Of a DNA stretch of 64,000 bases, positions 18,701-27,307 are shown piece after piece (the first letter of the stretch is position 1; each line of letters starts with the position of its first letter). Made by a program: the position numbers and the translations under genes. Under the pieces are notes generated by a model. It made no database searches and was not told the origin of the DNA. It was given only the letters and a program-made list of their open reading frames with translations. The stretch is taken from NCBI GenBank assembly GCA_965247355.1, contig OZ252011.1:1612001-1676000 (forward strand), in the 5' to 3' direction. Source of the stretch: RHLJ01 sp965247355 (GTDB lineage: Bacteria > Bacteroidota > Rhodothermia > Balneolales > Balneolaceae).

Positions 18701-21109
18701 CTATTCTGTTTGAATACTATCTACTGGGTTCAGGTTAGCTGCTTTGAGTGATTGCCAGCTTATGGTTAATAAAACAATACCAAGGGTAACAAGGCCGGTA
18801 TAGACGAATACCAACGGACTGATTTCAACTCTGTATGCGAAATTTTGCAACCAGCTTTGGATAAAATACCATGAAAGAGGAATAGCTAATACAAAAGCGA
18901 TAGCTATCAGTTTGATGAATTCTGTTGATAATAATCCAAGTATTGAAGCAACTGAAGCCCCTAATACTTTTCTTACTCCGATTTCTTTAGTTCGTTGTTC
19001 TGCCATGTATGCTGATAACCCTAATAATCCCAGACAAGCAATAATAATTGCAATAATGGTGAACGCAGTAAATACAGCTCCTAAACGAAGTTCCTGACGG
19101 AAAAGTTGATCGAAATCTTCATCCAGAAAGGTATAATCTATTGGTTCTCCTGATGAAAACTCATCCCATTTCGACTCAATCATTGCAACGGCATTTCTGG
19201 GGTCTTCCGTTTGAAACCGAATGGTCATTTCATTTGCGGTTTCTGTAAGCAGAATAGCAAGAGGCATGATTTCCTGTCTTAGTGACTCAAAATTAAAATC
19301 TTTCATCACCCCAATAACTTTATAAGTACGCCCATCATTTGAGAAAATGACTTCTCCACCAACAGCTTCTGTTTCCTGAAATCCTAATTCCTTAATCGCA
19401 GCTTCATTCAAGACCATTGCTAAAGTATCTGTAGGGAAGTCTCTGCTGAAAAAACGTCCATCTTCCATTTCAAAACCAAGGGTCTCCTGATGCTCATAAT
19501 CTGCATAGTATACTGCCATCACATAATCCAGATCAGTAGTGGGTCGCTGAAAGATATTAACATTGTTCGTTCCCGGGATTGTAAAATTGCTATAACTTGC
19601 TGAAATAACTCTACTGTCTTGAAGCAAATCTTCTTTAAATGCTCCCTGATTATTACCTAGCCTGCTTGTATTAGTCAGCACAATAGATTGCTCTTTGCTA
19701 ATACCAAGATTCCTGTTCTGCATATACTGAAGCTGCTCATTTACCAGAATTGTACAGGAAATTAAACCAATGGAAATAAAAAACTGACCTATTACTAACG
19801 ACTGTCGTAGCTTTCCACTTTTAGCTCCTCGTTTGATTTTACCTTTAAGAACATCAACTGGGTTAAATGCTGTGAGATATAGTGCCGGATAACTACCCGC
19901 CAAAAATCCAACCAAGACAATCATTCCTAATATGGTAGCTATAAACCATGGTTCCGATAAGATTGTAAAGGTTAACTCTTTCCCTGAAAGATTGTTAAAG
20001 AATGGCATTGCTAAATAAATAAAAACTATGGAAAGGATTGCTGCCAGTACTACATAAGCGATAGACTCTACCAAAAACTGAGCAATCATACTGCTCCTTT
20101 CACCCCCCATCGTTTTTCTTAACCCAACCTCTTTAGCTCTTCCTGCTGCACTCGCTGTAGATAAGTTCATGAAATTCACAGAAGCTATGACCAACAAAAA
20201 GATTCCAATAATTGAAAATATATACACATAGGTAATATCCCCCGGTGGTTGAAAAGACATATCGACATCCGGGGCATTAAGATGTAAATCACTAATACCG
20301 ACCTGAAAATATTTGTATTGATTTCCTTGTTCCCTCATTTGCTCAACAGAAGCCCCCATAAACTGTTCAAGTTCAGGGCTGGCATACTTTAATACTAATT
20401 CGTCAAATGATGCTTCTACCTGTTCCGGATTTGCTGAAGGATGAATCTCAACATAGGTATTAAGGCTATTGTTTGACCAAGATTGATTTCTACTGAATGG
20501 GATTGAACTGAAAGAAAGTAGTACATCAAAAGTGAAGTGTGTATTTGAAGGAGTATCAGCGTTCACACCCGTCACTTCATATACTGTTTGATTATTACCG
20601 ACTAAAATAGTTTTTCCAACCGGGTTTTCATCACCAAAGTATTTCCTGGCAATAGATTCGGTCAAAACTGCTTTATTGGGTCCCTTTAAAACCGTTTTCG
20701 GATCACCTTCCAATAACCTGTAACCGAAGTAATCATAGAAATTTGAATCAGCCCAAAAAACATTTTTTTCTGTGAAAGCATTATCATCACCTCTGAAAAC
20801 AATATCCCCGACAGTATTAGTACGTGTAGTGCTTACAATCCCGGGAATTTCTTCCATAATTGTTCCCGCAAGTACCGGGGGTGTAAAAATTCCTTTCACT
20901 TCCTGATTTCCAATTTTTCCTTCAAGACCAATTACATACTTGTTCTCTACATTGGGTTGAAAGTTATCGTAACTCAGTTCATCCTGAACATAGATGATGA
21001 TAAGAACTGCTGAAGTGATCCCAATGGAAAGCCCAAGTATGTTAAGAAAGGAGTAAAATTTATTTTTTAAAATATTCCGAAAAGCAATCTTCAGATAGTT
21101 CTTGAACAT
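18701..21109 (-). CDS. ABC transporter permease, FtsX/MacB-like double-module type
   Basis: An 802-residue membrane protein made of two similar halves. Each half has an N-terminal transmembrane helix (MFKNYLKIAFRNILKNKFYS; KIKRGAKSGKLRQSLVIGQF), a periplasmic MacB_PCD-type domain and an FtsX domain of three helices (VNFMNLSTASAAGRAKEVGLRKTMGG; AYMAEQRTKEIGVRKVLGA). Large permeases of this type are abundant in Bacteroidota-like genomes and probably export peptides or lipoproteins or transmit signals. No ATPase gene is adjacent, so the partner must be encoded elsewhere. The 3' end converges on the radical SAM gene with only 7 bp between stops. Confidence 0.9.
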   Translation of the reverse strand: MFKNYLKIAFRNILKNKFYSFLNILGLSIGITSAVLIIIYVQDELSYDNFQPNVENKYVIGLEGKIGNQEVKGIFTPPVLAGTIMEEIPGIVSTTRTNTVGDIVFRGDDNAFTEKNVFWADSNFYDYFGYRLLEGDPKTVLKGPNKAVLTESIARKYFGDENPVGKTILVGNNQTVYEVTGVNADTPSNTHFTFDVLLSFSSIPFSRNQSWSNNSLNTYVEIHPSANPEQVEASFDELVLKYASPELEQFMGASVEQMREQGNQYKYFQVGISDLHLNAPDVDMSFQPPGDITYVYIFSIIGIFLLVIASVNFMNLSTASAAGRAKEVGLRKTMGGERSSMIAQFLVESIAYVVLAAILSIVFIYLAMPFFNNLSGKELTFTILSEPWFIATILGMIVLVGFLAGSYPALYLTAFNPVDVLKGKIKRGAKSGKLRQSLVIGQFFISIGLISCTILVNEQLQYMQNRNLGISKEQSIVLTNTSRLGNNQGAFKEDLLQDSRVISASYSNFTIPGTNNVNIFQRPTTDLDYVMAVYYADYEHQETLGFEMEDGRFFSRDFPTDTLAMVLNEAAIKELGFQETEAVGGEVIFSNDGRTYKVIGVMKDFNFESLRQEIMPLAILLTETANEMTIRFQTEDPRNAVAMIESKWDEFSSGEPIDYTFLDEDFDQLFRQELRLGAVFTAFTIIAIIIACLGLLGLSAYMAEQRTKEIGVRKVLGASVASILGLLSTEFIKLIAIAFVLAIPLSWYFIQSWLQNFAYRVEISPLVFVYTGLVTLGIVLLTISWQSLKAANLNPVDSIQTE

Positions 21110-21184
21110 GATAATCCCAATTAAATATTAACTCACCAAAGCTCACACGTTCAAAAAATGATTTGGTTTCAGAATTATCACAGA

Positions 21185-22231
21185 CTATTTATTTATAATT
21201 TTTGAATATTCGACTGCTCTTGAATTGATAGAATCTGCCTGCACCGACTCCTCGAATTTCATTTTAGCTTGGTTTGTTTTACCCTGAAGCATATGGTTAA
21301 TTCCCTGCTGATTTAAGGTCGCTGCTGACTTTCCAAAAAGTTCTACTTTCTTTGATAAAACCTGTTCCGCTTCAGTATACATTTCCCAGGCATTCAAGGT
21401 GTACCCAACTGTAGAAAGTATTCCTGCCCTAAGTTCTTCCCGAGAATGAAATTCATTTATCGCATTCAGACCAGATTCTGCTCCTTCAGATTTTATTAAA
21501 TCTGAAATCAATTTATCGGTATCTCCTTCTTCTGCATCTTCATAACGGGCAAGATAATCGGCTCTTCTCATATGAATATCGATTTCAAGCTCCACTTCAT
21601 CCGAAAGCTGGGTAAGTCCGTTTTCCATAACCGAACTCCAAAACGAACCACCGAATACGTCAAAATCCTGACGGTTTATGACTGCTTTTCCCGAAAAATC
21701 AACCTGTTCATTATTTGCCCAGTCTCTGGATATAGGCGTTGGTTCCTCAAACTCCACCCTGATTTCTTTGGTAATTCCTTTAATTGTAAGATTCCCAACC
21801 AAATCAAAACTTCCGTCTTCAAAAGGGATTGTTTCCCTACTCTGAAATTTAGCATAGGGATAATTAGCGGCATCAAACCAGGTCCCTTCTCGTTTCAGGT
21901 CTTCATCTCTTGTCTCATCTCCTGTATTTATCGTTCTAATATCAATAAAAAGTGTCACTGATAGGCTACTAAGATTATCAGGATCATAAAATGCAGTTCC
22001 ATCAAACTCATTGAACCGTCCACGAACCGGACTAAATCCAAAATATTTGATCTTGAAACCAAGATAGGAATGCTGGTCGTCGATCAGATAATCTTTTCCA
22101 ATCACATCATTGATATCCACTGTTGTTTGATCAGTTTGAATCGGATTCCTGGTATTCTCTTTCAGGGATTGATTGTTCGTGCAGGAAAAGAATATCAATG
22201 CTACAGATGAAAAAAGGAGCTTAGCTTTCAT
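21185..22231 (-). CDS. YceI-domain lipoprotein with C-terminal helical/TPR-like extension
   Basis: A 348-residue protein with a lipoprotein signal (ALIFFSCTNN, lipidated Cys at 17). Residues about 45-220 form a YceI-like lipocalin-type barrel: YLIDDQHSYLGFKIKYFGFSPVRGRF, TGDETRDEDLKREGTWFDAANYP and LTIKGITKEIRVEFE. YceI proteins bind isoprenoid-type lipids in the periplasm. The remaining 120 residues are helical, with a TPR-like pair near the end (LNQQGINHMLQGKTNQAKMKFEESVQ). The combination is unusual in length for YceI, which is normally about 190 residues. It may be co-transcribed with the downstream permease gene 75 bp away. Confidence 0.82.
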   Translation of the reverse strand: MKAKLLFSSVALIFFSCTNNQSLKENTRNPIQTDQTTVDINDVIGKDYLIDDQHSYLGFKIKYFGFSPVRGRFNEFDGTAFYDPDNLSSLSVTLFIDIRTINTGDETRDEDLKREGTWFDAANYPYAKFQSRETIPFEDGSFDLVGNLTIKGITKEIRVEFEEPTPISRDWANNEQVDFSGKAVINRQDFDVFGGSFWSSVMENGLTQLSDEVELEIDIHMRRADYLARYEDAEEGDTDKLISDLIKSEGAESGLNAINEFHSREELRAGILSTVGYTLNAWEMYTEAEQVLSKKVELFGKSAATLNQQGINHMLQGKTNQAKMKFEESVQADSINSRAVEYSKIINK

Positions 22232-22520
22232 AAAAAAGTGTTAGAATTCTTATTAACTAACATAGATGACCACTACCAATGAAATGAATTCTGTTATCCA
22301 TAATTGTAATTAATTATCAATATGCAGTGAGTTAAAGGTAATTTGCAGTGAAAACTGATTGTATTCATTGATAAAAAAGACTCACGCTGATGCTTTGAGT
22401 CCGGTTGGTATCTGTAACGAAGCAGAGTATCGTTATAAATGGAAAGAATTGGTTCTAAGTTAATCTAAGGAACAAATTGGTAATTCTGATGTTTTATGAA
22501 TATCTCAAAACCACTTCTGT

Positions 22521-23240
22521 ATGAAAAAACTACTTCCTCTAAGTTTAATTGCAATACTTATTTTTGCAAATTGTACCACAATGGGAACCGGAACATACTC
22601 TGGTTACCCCGGTTCAAGTGAACCTGTACTTGCTCGGTCCTTATTCAGTTCTGATCAGGCGATAATTTCTCAGGCAGCAATTGATACCATTCTTTCCAGT
22701 AAGATTATTATCCCTGAAAACGTAAAGCTTGCTCTTATTAAGTTTTCAGGAGCAATCGACCAAAACTCCTCCATTTATGGGTATGGGTACTGGAGATCCG
22801 AATCTTATTTGAAACTTCAGCAGTCTTATGTAGATACCTTATCTAACAGAATCTTATCCTCAGAAAAGATTAGTTCCGTTTCTGTACTTCCTTCACTTTT
22901 AACTCCCCAAAACCCGACCATACCAATTCTTAGAGAAGCAGCTGTCAGACTACAATCTCCCTTATTAGTAATCTACCGCATAAACAGTGACATTTATGAA
23001 GAGTATCGTACTTTTCGAGCTAACAGGTCGAAAGCTTATGCCACTGTAGAATTAGTATTATTAGACATTCGAACAGGCATCATCCCCTTCACGGCTATTT
23101 CAACCAAAGAGTATCAATCGACAAAGCAAAAAAGTGACGTAACCGTCAATGACTTTTTAAAGAGAACCGAAGCGGTTGCAGTAAACAGAGCTCTGGAAGA
23201 TACCGCAGAGAGGTTAACTACGTTTTTGGGTTCAAATTAA
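22521..23240 (+). CDS. Uncharacterised lipoprotein
   Basis: A 239-residue protein with a lipoprotein signal (AILIFANCTTMG, lipidated Cys at 18). I do not recognise a named family. The body alternates strands and helices: NVKLALIKFSG, SYVDTLSNRILSSEKISSVSVLPS, LQSPLLVIYRI and TVELVLLDIRTG. It ends with a helix (EAVAVNRALEDTAERLTTFL). The layout recalls outer-membrane lipoproteins of the CsgG/LpoB-like fold, but this is only a resemblance. It is divergent from the YceI gene and converges on the second Tricorn-like protease gene, with a shared terminator between. Confidence 0.78.
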   Translation: MKKLLPLSLIAILIFANCTTMGTGTYSGYPGSSEPVLARSLFSSDQAIISQAAIDTILSSKIIIPENVKLALIKFSGAIDQNSSIYGYGYWRSESYLKLQQSYVDTLSNRILSSEKISSVSVLPSLLTPQNPTIPILREAAVRLQSPLLVIYRINSDIYEEYRTFRANRSKAYATVELVLLDIRTGIIPFTAISTKEYQSTKQKSDVTVNDFLKRTEAVAVNRALEDTAERLTTFLGSN

Positions 23241-23241
23241 G

Positions 23242-23273
23242 AACCCCAATCAGGATTAAGCTGATCGGGGTTT
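23242..23273. terminator. Terminator-like hairpin between converging genes
   Basis: AACCCC and ATCAG (23242-23253) pair with CTGAT and GGGGTT (23261-23272), with one A/C mismatch and a 7-nt loop. It lies 1 bp after the lipoprotein stop and 4-5 bp before the protease stop on the other strand. The stem is nearly identical to that at 26752-26784. Confidence 0.75.
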
Positions 23274-23277
23274 ATAT

Positions 23278-26200
23278 CTAGTTCCCTTTGCGCAGACCAT
23301 CAGCGGTTCTGTCATCCGGTTTAGGTGCGGGAGTCATTTTATTGGAATTTTCATCAACCAGTTTTAAGACTTCTTCCACAACTTTTTCCATTTGTGGGTC
23401 GCGCCCTTCCATTAATAAATTTGGATCATCCCAAACAGGGAAATCTGGTCTTACACCTTCTCCTTCCCAGAACCAATGTCCATCATTATCATATAATCTG
23501 GCACCTGGAACCGTAATTCCTCCGCCATCTATTAGACCATGACCAGTGGCCGGTCCAACAAGAATTCCTAATGTTCTTTCACCAACAATAGGTCCGGCTT
23601 CCAGTTCCTGAAAAGCCCATGGAAGTCCATCGCCACCAGAACCAGCCCATCCGTTGATCAACATTCCCATCGGTCCTGTATTCGTTTTAGTAGGCTGAGT
23701 ATGATCACGACCGTGTCGCCAGTGTAAATTATATACAACAGGACGCATCATTAATTCAAGAAACCGGTCCGCAAGTTGTCCTCCACCATTAAATCTTTCA
23801 TCAATGATAAATCCCTTTTTATCAAGCTGACCATAGTACATTTTCACTAATTCAAGCTGACCTCTTCCTCCAGTGTTAGACATATAAATGTATCCCAACT
23901 GACCATCAGAAAGCTCTTCAACCATTTTGCGGTTATTCTCAATCCACTCTAAATAACGAAGTTGGGTTTCTTCGCCCTGAGTAAGAGTTTCAATAATAAC
24001 CTGACGTGCATCACCTTTTCGTCCATTACTACTAACAAGTAAAGAAACTGTTTCTCCATCAAGGCCTTCGAATGCAGCATATGGATCTTTTGAAGTATCC
24101 AGACTAACTCCATTCACAGAATGAATGTAATCACCTTCCTGTACCTCAACTCCAGGGCGATCAAATGGCGAACGTACTTCAGTATCCCAATCAGCAGGTT
24201 TTACTATTCTTTTTACCCAGAACATGTTGTTATCCAGCTCCCAGTCAATTCCGAGGTATCCGGTTCCCTGAAAATCCACACTTTCGTTATCACCACCAAA
24301 GGTATAGGTGTGTCCTGCACTTAGTTCAGCCTGCATATTTGATTGAATATTTGTTACATCCCATCTGGTTCTGGCGTCATCTATCAAAGCTCCGTAACGA
24401 TCTTTCAATTCATCCCAATCAACCCCATGCATAGCTGGATCGTAAAAGAAGTCGCGATACCTTCTCCAGGTATCGTTAAAAATCTGATGCCACTCTTCCT
24501 TGGGTACAAGGTTCATAACCAGCCCATCAGTGGGAATCGCATCACTTATAGACTGCCCCGGATTAGGTTGAATGATTCCATATCTCCCTCTTGATGAAAC
24601 AAGTATAGATTTTCCATCTGCTGTTGGCTGAGCACTACTTACTCCCTCCATGATGGTTACTTCTTCCCTCTTATCGAAATCATAAGCAACCAGATTTGGG
24701 CTACCTCCCGAAGCACCTGAATTTGGGAATCTGCGATATACTACCATTCCATCAAAAGCCATTAATTGACCAATATTACCAGATTCGATCGGTAGTACAG
24801 TAGTTCTCGCATATAAACCTTCGAAGTCTATCTCCAGTCCTGTTTCTTCTTCCTCAGCATCCTCTTCATCTCCCCCTTTATCAGAGTCATTTTTCGTTTC
24901 TAACGCGTCATTTTTTGGGGTTAATGGTGAAGACGCTTCATTAGTTAAACTCACCGCTACCAGCTGGGTTGAATTCGGATATATCCATGTGTTATCGAAA
25001 TCAGAATACTCAACATTAAAGTCACGGTTTGAAGTATACACAAGGTACTTGCTATCTGAAGTAAAGACTGCATTGGTTTCGCTGTAGAATCCACTTGTTA
25101 CCTGATGAAGATCTCCTTCTTTTACATTGTAAAGCATCACTACAAAATTGGCATTCTCAAGTCCTTTTTGAAAGGTTAACCAGTTTGAATCTGAAGACCA
25201 GGTGATCGGGTAACCACCTCTCCCTCCATGGCCAACATTCCAATAGGTGTTGCCTACTTCTGTAATATCACCACTTTCTGCCTCAACAGTATAAATAGTG
25301 TTTGTTTCATCAATAAATGCAATGTGCTTACTATCCGGAGACCAGTACAATCGATAGCCATATCCTTGGTCTCTGTTTGTAAGTTTTCTTGGGGCCTCAG
25401 CTCCTTCCGGATCCTGAAGATAGATTTCATATTCTCCACCCATATCACTCCAGTACGCAATTGTTTCTCCGTCAGGAGACCATGCCGGATCTCTGTCAAA
25501 AGCTCCGCTTGATTTTGTCAGGTTGATGGTATATCCATCTTTTACAGGCACATTAAACAACTCTCCTCTGGCTTCAAAGATAATGCGCTTTCCTTCCGGT
25601 GAAGCTGAAGCATTATTTATACTGCTACTCACATCCACACTTCGGGGCATTTCCGTAGAAAGGTCACTAATTACATGAACATCCACTGGCTTATATTCCT
25701 GAGAGGATAATTCCATGATGTAAAGCTGACCTCCAACTTCAAAAACAAGATCATCAGGACCAGCAGAAAGGTAACTCACATCAAAATCTTCGAAGAAAGT
25801 AATCTGTGTATGGTTTTCTGTTTCTGTGTCGTATGACCATACATTCAATCTGAAATTCTCGCCTTTATCAGAAAGGTAATAGACTTTATTTCCCGCCCAG
25901 GCAGGCTTCCCATCGTTAACTTCATTCTCAGTTACATTAACAACACTTTGAGATTTAAAATCATAGATAAGAATATCTGATGCTAACCCACCGTAATAAC
26001 GTTTAAAAGGATAGTTTTCAGTAATTTTGGTAATGTATGCAAGCTTACTTCCATCCTGAGAATAACTTGCTAACTCTCCATAAGGAATCGGAAGTTTTTC
26101 GGGCATTCCTCCATCTTTGTTTACTAAATAGAATTGTTGGGACGAACGTTGCCCCATATGTCTTCTTGATGCAAACAACAAATGCTCTCCATCCGGGTGC

Positions 26201-26547
26201 CACTCTAACATGCGATCAGCATGAGACTGATAGGTTACTCTTGTTGGAATTCCACCAGTAACCGGAATCACATATACATCGGTATTTCCATTATAGCTAG
26301 CAGAATATGCGATATGAGTTCCATCGGGAGAAAAACGAGGATAACTTTCCTGCCCCGGTGAATTAGTAATTTGAATAGCTGTGCCACCGTCTTTAGGAAC
26401 CATCCATAAATCGCCTCCATATGCGAAAGTGATCTGTGTATCTGAGACATCAAAATAACTCATTAATTTAGCGTTGATCTGGGCGATAGCGGATTGAGAT
26501 AGGCACGCTAGTACAATCCCGAGTACAAGTCGTTTCATTACGTACAT
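23278..26547 (-). CDS. Tricorn-like S41 protease with beta-propeller (copy 2)
   Basis: A 1089-residue exported protease, a diverged paralogue of the one at 6065-9280. The signal peptide is MKRLVLGIVLACLSQSAIAQ; Met at 26538 may be the true start instead of 26547. Propeller blades cover about 30-540 (FSPDGTHIAYSASYNGNTDV, WSPDGETIAYWSD, WSPDSKHIAFIDE). An acidic linker (DKGGDEEDAEEEE) follows, then a core and PDZ-like region. The S41 part has FIIDERFNGGG and NGWAGSGGDG; the predicted nucleophile is S970, in a G-S-G context that differs from the NYSDG of copy 1. Divergence around the nucleophile suggests different substrates. Confidence 0.9.
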   Translation of the reverse strand: MYVMKRLVLGIVLACLSQSAIAQINAKLMSYFDVSDTQITFAYGGDLWMVPKDGGTAIQITNSPGQESYPRFSPDGTHIAYSASYNGNTDVYVIPVTGGIPTRVTYQSHADRMLEWHPDGEHLLFASRRHMGQRSSQQFYLVNKDGGMPEKLPIPYGELASYSQDGSKLAYITKITENYPFKRYYGGLASDILIYDFKSQSVVNVTENEVNDGKPAWAGNKVYYLSDKGENFRLNVWSYDTETENHTQITFFEDFDVSYLSAGPDDLVFEVGGQLYIMELSSQEYKPVDVHVISDLSTEMPRSVDVSSSINNASASPEGKRIIFEARGELFNVPVKDGYTINLTKSSGAFDRDPAWSPDGETIAYWSDMGGEYEIYLQDPEGAEAPRKLTNRDQGYGYRLYWSPDSKHIAFIDETNTIYTVEAESGDITEVGNTYWNVGHGGRGGYPITWSSDSNWLTFQKGLENANFVVMLYNVKEGDLHQVTSGFYSETNAVFTSDSKYLVYTSNRDFNVEYSDFDNTWIYPNSTQLVAVSLTNEASSPLTPKNDALETKNDSDKGGDEEDAEEEETGLEIDFEGLYARTTVLPIESGNIGQLMAFDGMVVYRRFPNSGASGGSPNLVAYDFDKREEVTIMEGVSSAQPTADGKSILVSSRGRYGIIQPNPGQSISDAIPTDGLVMNLVPKEEWHQIFNDTWRRYRDFFYDPAMHGVDWDELKDRYGALIDDARTRWDVTNIQSNMQAELSAGHTYTFGGDNESVDFQGTGYLGIDWELDNNMFWVKRIVKPADWDTEVRSPFDRPGVEVQEGDYIHSVNGVSLDTSKDPYAAFEGLDGETVSLLVSSNGRKGDARQVIIETLTQGEETQLRYLEWIENNRKMVEELSDGQLGYIYMSNTGGRGQLELVKMYYGQLDKKGFIIDERFNGGGQLADRFLELMMRPVVYNLHWRHGRDHTQPTKTNTGPMGMLINGWAGSGGDGLPWAFQELEAGPIVGERTLGILVGPATGHGLIDGGGITVPGARLYDNDGHWFWEGEGVRPDFPVWDDPNLLMEGRDPQMEKVVEEVLKLVDENSNKMTPAPKPDDRTADGLRKGN

Positions 26548-26744
26548 TGGTTTAATTAAAGTTTACTATATAACAGCGGCTAATGTATTAACCCGAATTC
26601 TATTAATTAATGCAATTACGGGAGGAAAGCAAAGATGTTCGTTGAATAAGAAGAAACACCCGGAATGAATAAAGCCTACTTCAACACTCTGCGCCGGAGT
26701 GCTTTATAAAGTTTCGTATATACTAAGAGAATTTAAAAGCTGAT

Positions 26745-26784
26745 AAAATAAAAACCCCAATCAGCATTCAACTGATCGGGGTTT
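26745..26784 (-). terminator. Minus-strand Rho-independent terminator
   Basis: Read on the minus strand, AAACCCC-G-ATCAG, a 7-nt loop and CTGAT-T-GGGGTTT form the hairpin, which is followed by a T-rich tract (TTTTATTTT, partly overlapping the stem end). It lies about 200 bp upstream of the Tricorn-like start and about 240 bp after the 45-codon ORF, so it should end a separate short leftward transcript. Its stem nearly repeats that of 23242-23273. Confidence 0.82.
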
Positions 26785-26963
26785 ATCCTGTTTCTCCATG
26801 AAAGAAATTCAATTACTTCAATGTAAAATTGAACACAACATTAGTAAAGTCTTTGTGGAAAATTCATTAAATATGTTGATAATTATTTTACATTTAAAAC
26901 ATCAATATTATTTGTTTACTTCAAGTTCAATAACTATCATTTAGCAACATTTTTAACCTCCTT

Positions 26964-26992
26964 GGAAGTCTGAGATTGGTGCTCAGACTTCC
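26964..26992. promoter_or_regulatory. Perfect 11-bp inverted repeat beside a strong Shine-Dalgarno sequence
   Basis: GGAAGTCTGAG (26964-26974) and CTCAGACTTCC (26982-26992) are exact complements with a 7-nt loop. On the minus strand the hairpin is followed at once by AAGGAGG and an ATG. No T-run follows on either side, so it is not a normal terminator. It could be a leader RNA structure or part of a small RNA. Confidence 0.5.
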
Positions 26993-27021
26993 GATAAAAG
27001 GGTTATTATTTAGGGCCACCA

Positions 27022-27159
27022 TTATTTCTCAATTTGAAATATGGTGGCTTCTTCTTTTGGAGGTTTCCTGCTTATATCCTGACCAATTATTGGAAAGAAT
27101 TCGTCATCAAGACGCCTCTCTAGTTTGCGCTTTTTACGCGCCTTTTTTGAATTTGCCAT
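27022..27159 (-). CDS. Small basic 45-residue hypothetical protein
   Basis: The reading frame encodes a short protein with a strongly basic N-terminal half (ANSKKARKKRKLERR) and a mixed C-terminal half containing FFPIIGQDISRKPPKEE. I do not recognise the family. Support for reality: a clean ATG-to-TAA frame with protein-like composition, a palindrome 25 bp upstream and a minus-strand terminator downstream. Against: the Shine-Dalgarno match is weak. It might bind nucleic acid, but that rests only on charge. It lies between nrdJ and the Tricorn-like gene on the same strand. Confidence 0.45.
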   Translation of the reverse strand: MANSKKARKKRKLERRLDDEFFPIIGQDISRKPPKEEATIFQIEK

Positions 27160-27183
27160 ATTAAGGCATTGTGTTATGGTTAA

Positions 27184-27200
27184 AGTTATCTATGATAACT
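27184..27200. promoter_or_regulatory. Inverted repeat upstream of the small ORF
   Basis: AGTTATC-TAT-GATAACT is a perfect 7-3-7 palindrome located 25 bp upstream of the small ORF start and 53 bp downstream of the nrdJ terminator hairpin. Its size suits a dimeric repressor operator, but no regulator is known. Confidence 0.35.
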
Positions 27201-27252
27201 CGAATGGACGTTCCACTCTTATTGCTAACATTTTTTTTAACGCCTAATGGCT

Positions 27253-27281
27253 AAAAAGCCCAGTATTAAAAATACTGGGCT
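27253..27281 (-). terminator. Rho-independent terminator of nrdJ
   Basis: AGCCCAGTATT and its complement AATACTGGGCT (27257-27267 and 27271-27281) form an 11-bp stem with a 3-nt loop. On the minus strand it is followed by TTTTT. It lies 26 bp after the nrdJ stop. Confidence 0.92.
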
Positions 27282-27307
27282 CGATTCTCAATACATCAAA
27301 TAACTAT

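Larger units (their letters stand above)
26548..27021. other. Intergenic island between the Tricorn-like gene and the small ORF
   Basis: This 474-bp part of a 760-bp gap has no credible long gene. It holds a minus-strand terminator (26745-26784), an 11-bp perfect inverted repeat (26964-26992) and, on the minus strand directly after that repeat, AAGGAGG (positions 26963-26957) followed by an ATG that opens only a seven-codon frame ending in TGA. A TTTTCCACA DnaA-like word occurs on the minus strand near 26855. The terminator implies that something is transcribed leftward through this stretch. Confidence 0.5.

Noticed and set aside
22415..22435. TAACGA...TCGTTA inverted repeat in the 289-bp divergent gap before the lipoprotein gene
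   Set aside because: Only six-bp arms with a nine-base spacer; expected by chance and not tied to a start or a T-run.
26855..26890. Isolated DnaA-like words near 26.86 kb as part of an origin
   Set aside because: Only one consensus word and one mismatched neighbour, without phasing or a clear unwinding element; the 31-kb cluster is much stronger.
26976..27164. 62-codon plus-strand frame in the intergenic island
   Set aside because: It is opposite the more protein-like 45-codon minus-strand frame and contains half of a hairpin; no homology is recognisable.
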